Part shown: one piece after another, positions 7,525 through 15,300 of the stretch | Layout: each line of letters starts with the position of its first letter | Position numbering within the stretch: the first letter of the stretch is position 1 | DNA from: JAIBJP01 sp035639875 | Lineage (GTDB): Bacteria > Actinomycetota > Thermoleophilia > Gaiellales > Gaiellaceae | DNA: 26,051 nt | NCBI GenBank assembly: GCA_035639875.1 | Contig: DASQXE010000082.1 | Location: 1 to 26,051, forward strand | Direction of reading: 5' to 3' | The notes under the pieces: model-generated | Seen by the model: the letters and a program-made list of their open reading frames with translations, nothing else | Databases searched by the model: none | What the model was told of the DNA's origin: nothing | Made by a program: the position numbers and the translations under genes

Positions 7525-8497
7525 TCAGGCCATCGTCGCGTCCTGCAGGCGCGGGTCGAGCGCGCGGTGCGTAACGTCGACGACGAGATTCGCCAGGACG
7601 ATGATCACGGCCAGCAAAACCGTGAGGCCCATGACCACGGTGTAGTCGCGGGCGAGGACCGATGCGACGTAGAACCGTGCCACGCCCGGGATGGAAAAGA
7701 TGTTCTCGATCACGAACGAGCCCGAGATCAGGTAGCCGAGGAGCGGTCCGAGCACCGTCACGAGCGGGATCACGGAGTTCCGAATCCCGTGGCCGACGAT
7801 CACCCGTCCGGTGCGCAGTCCCTTCGCACGCGCCATCAGGACGTAGTCCTGCTCGAGCGTCTCGAGCAGCGAGCTGCGCAGCAGCCGCACGGAGTAGGCC
7901 ATCGGAAGAAGGCCGAGCGTGAACGACGGGAGGATCTTGTGCCTCCAGCCCTCGGTCCACCCGCTCGTGGGAAGGACCCCTAGCTTCACCGACAGGTAAT
8001 AGACGAGCAAGGTCGCCACGAAGAAGTTCGGCAGGGCGAAGCCGACGCTCGAGAACAACCGTGCGCCGTAGTCGAACAGCGACCCCGGCCTGAGCGCCGC
8101 AAGCACGGCTATCGGTATGCCGAGCGCCAGCGCCCAGAGGAACGCGAGGCCCGCGAGTTCGAGCGACCTCGGCGCCAGCTCTTTGATCAGCTCGTTCACC
8201 CGCATGTTCCGGAACGAGAGCGACGGTCCGAAGTCGAGCGTCGCGACTCCGCGTAGGTAGTTCGCATACTGCCTATACCAGGGCAGGTCGAGCCCATACT
8301 TCTCGCGCTGGTTGTGCCGGATCGACGGCGGTTGGTAGTCGCCGTACTTCACCCAAGCCGCACCGTCCAGGCCCAGGAGCCGTCCGTGCCGAAAACGGGT
8401 CGCCGCCGATCGAGCGCATCATGAAGAAAACGATCGTGACCACGACCCACAGGACCGGAATCGTCCAGAGCACACGCTGGAGAATGAAGGCGGCCAT
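7525..8497 (-). pseudogene. ABC transporter permease, DppB/OppB family, with a +1 frameshift
   Basis: Two frames together make one peptide/nickel-type permease. The N-terminal part (ATG 8497) reads MAAFILQRVLWTIPVLWVVV with a first membrane segment and IGGDPF, then goes out of frame. The rest continues in another frame from GDYQPPSIRHNQREKYGLDL through membrane segments and the EAA-like loop ARAKGLRTGRVIVGHGIRNS to a normal end, LDPRLQDATMA. Removing one base from the A4 run at 8392-8395 (T4 on the coding strand) restores PFRHGRLLGLDGAAWVKYGD and a full-length protein of about 323 residues; the interval length is 3n+1. No DppC, ATPase or binding-protein gene is nearby. It may be a recent pseudogene or an assembly/homopolymer error. 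Confidence 0.85.
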
Positions 8498-8533
8498 ACG
8501 TCGAGCTTGCCGATCCGATAACCATCAGTGCCA

Positions 8534-8833
8534 CTACATTTCCTGCACGCTCCCTTCAGTAGTCCTTACGCTTCTTCCCAGGCTGAGCGCCCGTGCGAGA
8601 GCGGGATGCTCCGCCAGCGCCGCCCGGAGCCGATCGAGATCGCGCGCTCGCAAGGTGACGGGTCCCCTCCGAGCGGTGCCGCCGGTCGAATAGGCGAACC
8701 TGACGAGCTCGTCACCTTTGGCATCGGAGAGCAGCTGGACAATCGTGGCGAACCGCTTCTCGCCCGCGCGCTGCGGCACGGTCAGCTCCTCGACCACCTC
8801 GGTCTGGCCCCATGGGGTCGTCGCCTTGGCCAT
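8534..8833 (-). CDS. Small protein of unknown function
   Basis: A 99-residue soluble protein that I do not recognise. It begins MAKATTPWGQTEVVEELTVP and contains QLLSDAKGDELVRFAYSTGG and a short helix-rich end (LDRLRAALAEHPALARAL). Codon use looks like real coding sequence. It sits 36 bp upstream of the broken permease on the same strand, so the two may have been co-transcribed. The start ATG has no clear Shine-Dalgarno sequence but is preceded by a TACGGT box at leaderless distance. Confidence 0.65.
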   Translation of the reverse strand: MAKATTPWGQTEVVEELTVPQRAGEKRFATIVQLLSDAKGDELVRFAYSTGGTARRGPVTLRARDLDRLRAALAEHPALARALSLGRSVRTTEGSVQEM

Positions 8834-8839
8834 GGCGCG

Positions 8840-8845
8840 ACCGTA
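8840..8845 (-). promoter_or_regulatory. Candidate leaderless -10 element
   Basis: Minus-strand TACGGT ends six bases before the ATG at 8833, so transcription could begin at or next to the start codon. This is the same geometry as at purD, purB and the DMT permease gene. Confidence 0.35.
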
Positions 8846-8901
8846 GCGCCCGAAAGCGCGCTGATGTGTAACGGAATGTGACGACTGTTAGAAAGACGGA
8901 C

Positions 8902-8964
8902 GTGGAGATGCGCTGGGCGGATTCCGAGCTCGAGCTGCAGCGGGAACCGGCCGGAGGGCCATGA
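8902..8964 (+). CDS. Possible 20-residue upstream ORF
   Basis: GTG at 8902 opens a 20-codon frame whose TGA overlaps the ATG of the next gene (ATGA at 8961). The peptide starts VEMRWADSELELQ. TAGAAA (8889-8894) lies seven bases before the GTG, which would allow leaderless translation and then coupling into the downstream gene. It may be a leader peptide or just chance open sequence; there is no protein-level support. Confidence 0.3.
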   Translation: MEMRWADSELELQREPAGGP

Positions 8965-9596
8965 CCTGGGAGCTCCGAGACGTGCAGCCAGGCTTGTGGG
9001 TCTGGCGCGTCGAGCACCCGGCCTGGACGCCCGAATCCGACTGGGAGCCGCTTGTCACCTCGACGTACGTGGCCTCCCGCGGCGAAGTAGCGCTCTTCGA
9101 CCCCATCGCTCCGCCGCCAGAGGCGCAGGAGATCTGGGAACGACTCGATGCGACTCCGCCGACGATGGTCGTCATCCTCAAGCCGGATCACGTCCGCGAT
9201 GTCGACGTGTTCGTGCAGCGCTACGGTACGCGCGCCTTCGGCCCGAGCCTCTTCTGGCGAAACGACATCCCTCAAACCGAGCTCGAGCCGATCGAGCCGG
9301 AGAGCGAGCTTCCAGGTGGACTCCTCGCCCTCTATGACGGCCGCGGACGCAATGAAACGCCGCTCTGGCTTCCCGACCATCGCACGATCGTCTTTGCCGA
9401 CGCTCTCACGGCTCCTGGCGGCGAGCTCCGTGTCTGGTCGACGCCGTGGCACGCGGAACGGGTTCTGCCCGCGCTTCGCCAGCTGCTCGAGCTTCCGTTC
9501 GAGCACGTGATCGTCGCGCACGGCGAGCCGCTGCACGATCGAGCCGCGTACATCGAAGCGCTCGAGCGCACGCCGTGGGGAGACGAGACCGGCTGA
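8961..9596 (+). CDS. Degenerate metallo-beta-lactamase-fold protein
   Basis: A 211-residue soluble protein with the layout of MBL-fold hydrolases: the opening strands VQPGLWVWRVEHPAW and TSTYVASRGEVALFDPIAP, a region where THxHxDH is expected, then WLPDHRTIVFADAL and a late HGEPLHDRAAYI. The metal motif is not intact: the equivalent stretch reads LKPDHVRDVDVF, so most zinc ligands are missing and ordinary hydrolase activity is doubtful. The ATG follows GGAGGG closely. It is divergent from the 8534-8833 gene and 34 bp before the VOC gene on the same strand. The fold assignment comes from the overall pattern, and the substrate is unknown. Confidence 0.65.
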   Translation: MTWELRDVQPGLWVWRVEHPAWTPESDWEPLVTSTYVASRGEVALFDPIAPPPEAQEIWERLDATPPTMVVILKPDHVRDVDVFVQRYGTRAFGPSLFWRNDIPQTELEPIEPESELPGGLLALYDGRGRNETPLWLPDHRTIVFADALTAPGGELRVWSTPWHAERVLPALRQLLELPFEHVIVAHGEPLHDRAAYIEALERTPWGDETG

Positions 9597-9630
9597 CCGC
9601 CGTCCTTACCGTCCTTATCATCCGGGACCG

Positions 9631-10011
9631 ATGGCGTTCATTCACACGTGCTACCGCGTAACAGACCCCGAACGATCGCTCGCCTTCTACGAAGCGCTCG
9701 GGTTCGAGAAGCGCCGCGAGCTGCCCATCCGAGAGGAAGCAGTCAACTACTTCCTGGGCATCCCCGGCGAGGAGGGCCCGGAACTCGAGCTGACCTACAA
9801 CTTCGAGACGCCCGCAGGAGGCTACGAGATCGGCACCGGCTACGGACATATCGCGCTCACTGTGGACGACCTGGACGCGACACTGGCGGCGCTCGCCGAG
9901 AAGGGAATCGCGCCCGAACGGCCGCCGTACACGGTCCGCGAGGGCGGTTCCCGGATCTGCTTCGTCCGCGACCCGGACGGCTACAGGGTCGAACTCATCG
10001 AACGCGGCTGA
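9631..10011 (+). CDS. VOC-family glyoxalase I-like protein (lactoylglutathione lyase type)
   Basis: A 126-residue vicinal-oxygen-chelate protein made of two beta-alpha-beta-beta-beta modules. It starts MAFIHTCYRVTDPERSLAFY. The four metal-ligand positions of bacterial glyoxalase I are present: His5, Glu53 in LELTYN, His73 in GYGHIAL and Glu121 in GYRVELIERG. Length and ligand spacing are close to E. coli GloA, so isomerisation of a thiol-methylglyoxal adduct is likely, although the thiol used in an actinomycete may not be glutathione. The last 12 codons are the parent sequence of the repeated tail elements found at 11457, 12156, 12214 and 17492. Confidence 0.9.
   Translation: MAFIHTCYRVTDPERSLAFYEALGFEKRRELPIREEAVNYFLGIPGEEGPELELTYNFETPAGGYEIGTGYGHIALTVDDLDATLAALAEKGIAPERPPYTVREGGSRICFVRDPDGYRVELIERG
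9976..10011 (+). repeat. Tail repeat copy A: 3' end of the VOC gene
   Basis: These 36 bases encode DGYRVELIERG and the stop TGA, in frame as the end of the VOC gene. The other copies in the window resemble this segment and lie on the same strand. In 30 bases, copy A differs from copy E at only three positions, all synonymous. Confidence 0.85.
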
Positions 10012-10053
10012 CCACCCGGCGGCTTGCCGGCGCCGCGCCTTCTGCGCGACCAT

Positions 10054-11427
10054 GTGACGGTGGACAGGCCCGAGACGCTTTATGCGTGGAACGGGGAGGA
10101 CGCACTTGCCTTCCAGGTGGTTGGAGAAGGCCCAGTCGATCTCGTCTACCTCCAGGGCTTCGGATCGAACGTCATCGTGAACTGGGAACACCCAGCCTTC
10201 GAACGATTCGCGCGTGAGCTTTCCTGCTTCTCCCGCCTGATCATCACCGACAGGCGTGGGCTCGGTTGCTCGGAGCGTTTTACGCCCAGGGACATCCCGC
10301 CGCTCGAGACACTCGTTGACGACCTTCTGGCCGTCCTTGACGCAGCAGGCTCGGAGCGCACCGCGATTTTTGCGACGGGCGACTGCGGTTTCATCGCCAT
10401 GCCCTTCGCAGCGGCGTACCCAGAGCGGGTGTCGGCCCTGATCCTCCACGAGACGACACCGACGTGGAGGAGGACCGAAGATACCCCCTGGGGCCACACG
10501 GATGAGGAGATGGAGGAAAGCATCCGCGACGCCTGCACGCTCGAGGGGAGGTGGTCGCAGAGGTTCAATCCATCGCTCACGTCCGATGCGGACGGACGTG
10601 CTTGGTGCATCAGGTATGAGCGCTTGTCCCTCGCGCAGGGCGGCTGCCGGGCGGATGGATGGAGGTTCGCCAGGTGCGACGTCCGCGGGGTCCTCGCGAC
10701 GATTCAGGTTCCGACGCTCGTCCTTCATCGGAGTGGGGACCCGATCTCCGTGCAGGAGAGCGGCTATCTGAGCTCCCGGATTCGGGGGGCACGACTCGTC
10801 AGCCTGCCAGGTCGAGATCACTTCGCCTGGGCGGCCCATGCCGACGTGGTCGTCCAGGAGGTCGAGCGCTTCCTCGCGAGTGTGCGGGCAGAGGAGGCTG
10901 ACCTCGACAGGGTGCTCGCAACGGTTCTGTTCACTGACATCGTCGGCTCGACGGAAAGGGTGGCCGCACTTGGAGATGCCGGCTGGCGGGCGCTCGTCGA
11001 GCGCCACCATACGACCGTGCGGGCGCTCCTCGCGCGTTACCGAGGCAAGGAGATCGACACGGCCGGGGACGGGTTCTTTGCCTCATTTGACGGCCCCGCG
11101 AGGGCCGTGCGCTGCGCCGAAGCGGCCGTGGAGGCAATGCGACCCCTCGGCATCGAGATCCGCGCCGGCCTTCACACCGGCGAAGTGGAAACGGTCAACG
11201 GGAAGATTGGGGGTCTCGCGGTCGCAATCGGGGCCCGCATCGGGGCACTGGCAGGTCCCTCTGAGGTGCTTGTCTCGCAAACCGTGAAGGATCTCGTCGC
11301 GGGCTCCGGACTCGAGTTCCAAGATCGCGGCGAACGCGTCCTCAGGGGCATTCCGGGGACGTGGCGCGTTCTTGCAGCACGGCTACCAGGAAATGCGGAC
11401 ACGACTTACGCGATCGACAGACGCTGA
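10054..11427 (+). CDS. Alpha/beta-hydrolase fused to a class III nucleotide cyclase domain
   Basis: About 457 residues from GTG 10054; TTG 10024 and GTG 10060 are other possible starts, and none has a good Shine-Dalgarno sequence. Residues about 25-280 form an alpha/beta-hydrolase (VDLVYLQGFGSN, LIITDRRGLGCSE, PTLVLHRSGDPI, GRDHFAW), but the nucleophile elbow reads FATGDCGFIA instead of G-x-S-x-G. Residues about 288-450 are a cyclase domain with both metal Asp residues (D295 in FTDIVGSTE, D339 in TAGDGFFASF). The purine-specifying Lys and Asp positions are Asp335 and Leu388, and the transition-state Asn is Ala391, while Arg395 is kept. The hydrolase part may be a ligand sensor rather than an enzyme. 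The gene follows the VOC gene by 42 bp and is followed by tail copy B. Confidence 0.85.
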   Translation: MTVDRPETLYAWNGEDALAFQVVGEGPVDLVYLQGFGSNVIVNWEHPAFERFARELSCFSRLIITDRRGLGCSERFTPRDIPPLETLVDDLLAVLDAAGSERTAIFATGDCGFIAMPFAAAYPERVSALILHETTPTWRRTEDTPWGHTDEEMEESIRDACTLEGRWSQRFNPSLTSDADGRAWCIRYERLSLAQGGCRADGWRFARCDVRGVLATIQVPTLVLHRSGDPISVQESGYLSSRIRGARLVSLPGRDHFAWAAHADVVVQEVERFLASVRAEEADLDRVLATVLFTDIVGSTERVAALGDAGWRALVERHHTTVRALLARYRGKEIDTAGDGFFASFDGPARAVRCAEAAVEAMRPLGIEIRAGLHTGEVETVNGKIGGLAVAIGARIGALAGPSEVLVSQTVKDLVAGSGLEFQDRGERVLRGIPGTWRVLAARLPGNADTTYAIDRR

Positions 11428-11456
11428 GCTTTCGACTCACACACGTGCTGTTTCTA

Positions 11457-11489
11457 GACGGCTACAGGGTGGAAATCATCGAGCGATAG
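11457..11489 (+). repeat. Tail repeat copy B
   Basis: Eleven codons reading DGYRVEIIER and TAG, 29 bases after the cyclase-fusion stop. It differs from copy A over ten codons by three synonymous changes and one Leu-to-Ile change. It lies between convergent genes and is not part of any recognised ORF. A frame just upstream reads THVLFL before DGYR. Confidence 0.8.
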
Positions 11490-11506
11490 GTCGGAGTTAC
11501 CCGACC
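11489..11506. terminator. Small hairpin between convergent genes
   Basis: GGTCGG and CCGACC form a perfect 6-bp stem around a 6-base loop. It spans the end of tail copy B and the stop codon of the minus-strand lipoprotein gene. There is no T-run, so a termination role is only possible. Confidence 0.3.
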
Positions 11507-11988
11507 CGTTCGAAAGGCCCGCCCGTCAGGAGGGAAACGCGACCGCTGCACGGGTCCTTCCCGACCAGCTTCAGATGGAGTTTCCGGTCGCTGATCGTCC
11601 ACCTGTAACGGCCGACATCTGGCAATGGGTCGCGCGGGCACGAGGCGCCGTTCGAGTCGAAGAAGGCGATGACGTCTCCGTCAACGACGATGCTTCCCTG
11701 TGCGCTCCCGCCCGCCGAGACTGCGTATCCGTCCTCCTTGATGTAAAGGCGCGCCGGGGCGCCCGCGTAGTGGGACAACCACGTTCCTTGCAACTCGAGC
11801 GGGGCCGGCCCGCCGGGAGGGCGCTGCGCGGTCTCGTCCGCGCCCGTGGTGACGGGCGGACCGTCCGGCGACGTAGACGCGGCCGTTTCGGCATCTGACG
11901 GCTGCCCATCCGAGCCGCTGCACGCCGCGACCGCCGTAACCGCCAACGCCGCAACGACGAGCGCGCCGACAGCAGGCCAAACCCGCAC
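11497..11988 (-). CDS. Putative lipoprotein of unknown function
   Basis: 163 residues from a GTG start. The N-terminus is a lipoprotein signal: MRVWPAVGALVVAALAVTAV followed by a lipobox-like VAAC at about residue 23, then a Ser/Thr/Gly/Pro-rich linker to about residue 62. The rest is a compact beta-rich domain (LQGTWLSHYAGAPARLYIKE, VDGDVIAFFDSNGASC, VGRYRWTISDRKLHLKLV, DPCSGRVSLLTG) with two cysteines that might pair. It resembles small ligand-binding beta-barrels of the lipocalin kind, but I do not recognise a family. It is the only gene between tail copies B and C, and it runs opposite to its flanking genes. No strong Shine-Dalgarno sequence precedes the GTG. Confidence 0.7.
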   Translation of the reverse strand: MRVWPAVGALVVAALAVTAVAACSGSDGQPSDAETAASTSPDGPPVTTGADETAQRPPGGPAPLELQGTWLSHYAGAPARLYIKEDGYAVSAGGSAQGSIVVDGDVIAFFDSNGASCPRDPLPDVGRYRWTISDRKLHLKLVGKDPCSGRVSLLTGGPFERVG

Positions 11989-12066
11989 CGCACGCCGATC
12001 GTAATCACTGTCTCGTCGAGCGACAAGGCGCGAAACCTGACTCAGCCACGCGTCCGCATCTCCTCG

Positions 12067-12111
12067 CGCGCGACCCAGCGGTCAAGTCGTCGAACTAATC
12101 GAGGCCGATAG
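12067..12111 (+). repeat. Degenerate tail repeat copy F
   Basis: This stretch aligns with the VOC 3' end, including CGCGACCC (the codons for RDP before DGYR in the parent gene) and GTCGAACT-ATCGA. It has small gaps and substitutions that break the reading frame. The similarity seems to extend upstream to about 12050. It looks like an older, decayed copy. Confidence 0.45.
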
Positions 12112-12155
12112 GCGCGCGCCGCGTCACTCGTCAACTTCCGCGCGTACGATTTCTT

Positions 12156-12191
12156 GACGGCTACAGGATCGAGCTCATCGAGCGCGGATGA
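12156..12191 (+). repeat. Tail repeat copy C
   Basis: Twelve codons reading DGYRIELIERG and TGA, with RFL directly upstream in frame. It lies in the 407-base stretch without a gene between the lipoprotein gene and the kinase start. It is the first of two tandem copies 58 bp apart. Confidence 0.8.
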
Positions 12192-12213
12192 GTTTGGGCG
12201 CACGCGATTCCTG

Positions 12214-12249
12214 GACGGCTACCGGGTCGGGCTCATCGAGCGCGGATGG
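12214..12249 (+). repeat. Tail repeat copy D
   Basis: Reads DGYRVGLIERG, with RFL upstream, but the stop is changed to TGG. It begins 58 bp after copy C; including upstream bases the two tandem units match at about 42 of 51 positions. The rest of this intergenic stretch (12250-12395) shows only a possible -10 (TACATT near 12272) for the kinase gene. Confidence 0.8.
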
Positions 12250-12395
12250 AGGCTCGCCTTTCGCCGGGCTTAGCGGTACATTCGGGCTCTGATCGGGAGC
12301 CGAGTGCTGTGTTTCCTCGCAAGCGCATGAGTGGTCCGTGAATTGGCTTGGGCCGCGATCGACTCAGGCGAAGTGTCACTCGGGCGGAGGGCCTC

Positions 12396-15300
12396 GTGAC
12401 TGAGAGCGAACGAGTTCTTCGAGAGCAGAATCGTTACCTCGAGTCACTGCGGGAAATCAGTCCAACCGCAATCGTCACGCTCGGTCTGGACAGGAAGGTC
12501 ACCTCGTGGAACCTGGCGGCCGAGGAGCTCTTCGGATACACGGCCGCAGAGGCGATCGGCCGCGATCTCGAGGACTTAGTCGCAAACCAAGAGGACCTGC
12601 ACGCCGAGTACCTCGCCTACTTCGAAGAGCTCGAGCGGGGAGAGCGGTTCCACGCCGTCACTCGTCGGTCGCGAAAGGACGGAACGCTTGTCGATGTCGA
12701 TCTCTTCGCCGTTCCTGTGACGGCGGAGGACGAGTTGACCGGCTACCTCGTCATCTACTACGACATCAGCGCGCTCAAAGCTGCGGAAAAGCGCTACCGG
12801 GACCTCATTGAGCAGCTTCCGTTGGTCACGTACATCGACGAGCCCGCCGCTGCCCCATCGATCTATATCAGTCCTCAAATAGAGCCACTCCTCGGCTATT
12901 CAGCGGACGAGTGGCTCGGCGATCCCGAGCTCTTCCTAAAGCTTCTCCACCCCGACGATCGCGAACGGGTCCTCGCTGACCACGACCAGGTCTTCGCGGC
13001 CGGCGACTCGAGCTGGTCATTCGAGTACCGGGTCTTTGCTCGCGACGGGCGAACGGTCTGGCTGCGCGACGACGCCGTCGTCGTCAAGGACGACGAGGGG
13101 ACCCCGTTGTACGTCCAGGGCTTCCTCATGGACATCACAAAACGCAAGAACGCCGAGGAAGCCCTTCGCGAGAGCGAGGAACGCTTTCGCGCCATGTTCG
13201 AGGAGGCGCCCATTGGTATCGCCTGGGGCCCGCTCGAGGCGTCGGGAGCTCGTCGGATCAGCGGCGCAGCCGGTTCGAGCCTCTACACCCGAAACCGCGC
13301 TTACACGGAGATGCTCGGGTACACCGAGGACGAGCTCGCCTCGCTGCATTTCACCGAGTACACGCATCCGGACGATCTCCCAGAGGTGCTGCGGCTGTAC
13401 GGCGAGCTCATCGCCGGCGAACGTGACCGCTATGAGCTTGCGATGCGCTACCTCGGCAAGGACGGCCGCGTGATTTGGGCCCAGGTCGTCGAGGCGGCGC
13501 TGCGAGACGAGGAGGGACGCTCCGGGTTGGGGCTGACAATGGTGGAGGACATCACGGAGCGGAAGCTTGCTCACGAGGCACTTCAGGAGAGCGAGGCAGA
13601 GCTGCGCCGTCAGAAGCACTATTTGGAGGCGCTGCTCCAACTCAGTCCCGCTGCAGTCGTAACGACCGACCTCGATGACAATGTCACCGTCTGGAATGCG
13701 GCGGCGCAGGACCTCTTCGGGTACACGCCGACCGAGGCGCTCGGACGCAACATCGACGATCTGATCGCGAAATCCGACGAACTCCACGCAGAGGCCGTCG
13801 AGGTGAACCGGCGGGCCGCGGACGGTCAAGTCCGGCTTGTCACCCGGCGCACGCGCAAGGACGGAACGCTCGCAGATGTCGATCTGCGAGCGGCCCCCAT
13901 CCTCGTGGGTGGGGAGCTGGTCGGCACCTACGCCATTTACCACGACCTCAGCGACGTGCACCGTCAGAAGCAGTACTTCGAATCGCTGCTCGAAATCAGC
14001 CCGTCGGCGATCATCACAGTCGGCCTCGACGACAAGGTCACCTCATGGAACCCCGCGGCCGAGAAGCTCTTCGGCTACACACGCGAGGAAGCGGTCGGCC
14101 GCGACGTCGATGAGCTCATCGCAGCGTCTCCGGACCTTCACATGGAGGCGCGCGAAGTCAACCGGCGAGGAGGCGAGCACGAGTACCGACTGATTACTCG
14201 CCGAACGCGCAAGGACGGCTCGCTAGTCGACGTTGAGTTACTCGTTGCCCCGGTCTTCGTCGAAGGCGAGCTGGTCGGCCGCTACGGCATCTACCACGAT
14301 GTCGGCGAACTTCAAAGAGCGCGCCAGGCGGCCGAGGAGGCGACTGAAGCGAAGAGCACCTTCCTCGCCACCATGAGCCACGAAATCCGGACGCCGATGA
14401 ATGCCGTCATCGGGATGACGGGGCTCCTGCTCGATACGGATCTGACGCCGGAGCAGCGGGGGTTCGCTGAGGTGATCCGGACGAGCGGCGATGCGCTGCT
14501 CGGGATCATCAACGACATCCTCGACTTTTCCAAGATCGAGGCTGGCAAGCTCGAACTCGAGCGTCGCCCGTTCGTCCTTCGTGACTCCGTCGAGGCCGCT
14601 CTCGACCTCGTGGCGGCAAGCGCGGTAGCGAAGGGGCTCGATCTCGGTTCGCTATTCGATCCGAAAGCGCCGGTGGCGCTTGTCGGCGACCCTACGCGAC
14701 TGGGTCAGATCCTCGTCAACCTCCTCACGAACGCGGTCAAGTTCACCGACGAGGGCGAAGTCGTGCTCTCGGTCGATTCCGAGCGCGTCGCCGAAGCCGA
14801 CGGCTCCGGCGGGGAGATATGCAAGCTCCACTTCGCGGTCCGGGACACAGGAATCGGCATCCCGAAGGAGCGAATCGACCGGCTCTTCCACTCCTTCAGC
14901 CAGGTGGACGCCTCCACGACGCGTCGCTACGGCGGCACGGGTCTCGGCCTCGCGATCAGCAAGCGCCTGAGCGAGATGATGGGCGGGACGATGTGGGTTG
15001 AGAGCGACGTGGGGACGGGGTCCGTCTTCCACTTCACGATCAAGGCCGAGACTGCGAGTACTGCTCACGTCGATGCGGCCAGGGAGCATCCTGAACTCCG
15101 AGGCAAGCGTCTCCTTGTCGTCGACGACAACGCCGTAAACCGCGAGGTAGTCAAGCGGCAAGCATCCGCCTGGGGAATGGTGCCGCGCGAGACGGGCTCG
15201 CCGAGGGAGGCCCTCGAGTGGATACGTCGCGGCGATGCCTTCGATGTCGCGATCCTCGACATGCAGATGCCGGATATGGACGGCCACGCACTTGCCCGGG

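Noticed and set aside
9406..11010. A 534-codon open frame on the minus strand
   Set aside because: It crosses the MBL-fold, VOC and cyclase-fusion genes in antisense, and its translation shows no recognisable domain.
12156..12249. attC-like folding of the tail elements
   Set aside because: Copies C, D and E contain GCTCATCGAGC, a short inverted repeat, but A and B do not keep it. Conservation follows the codons, not a stem.
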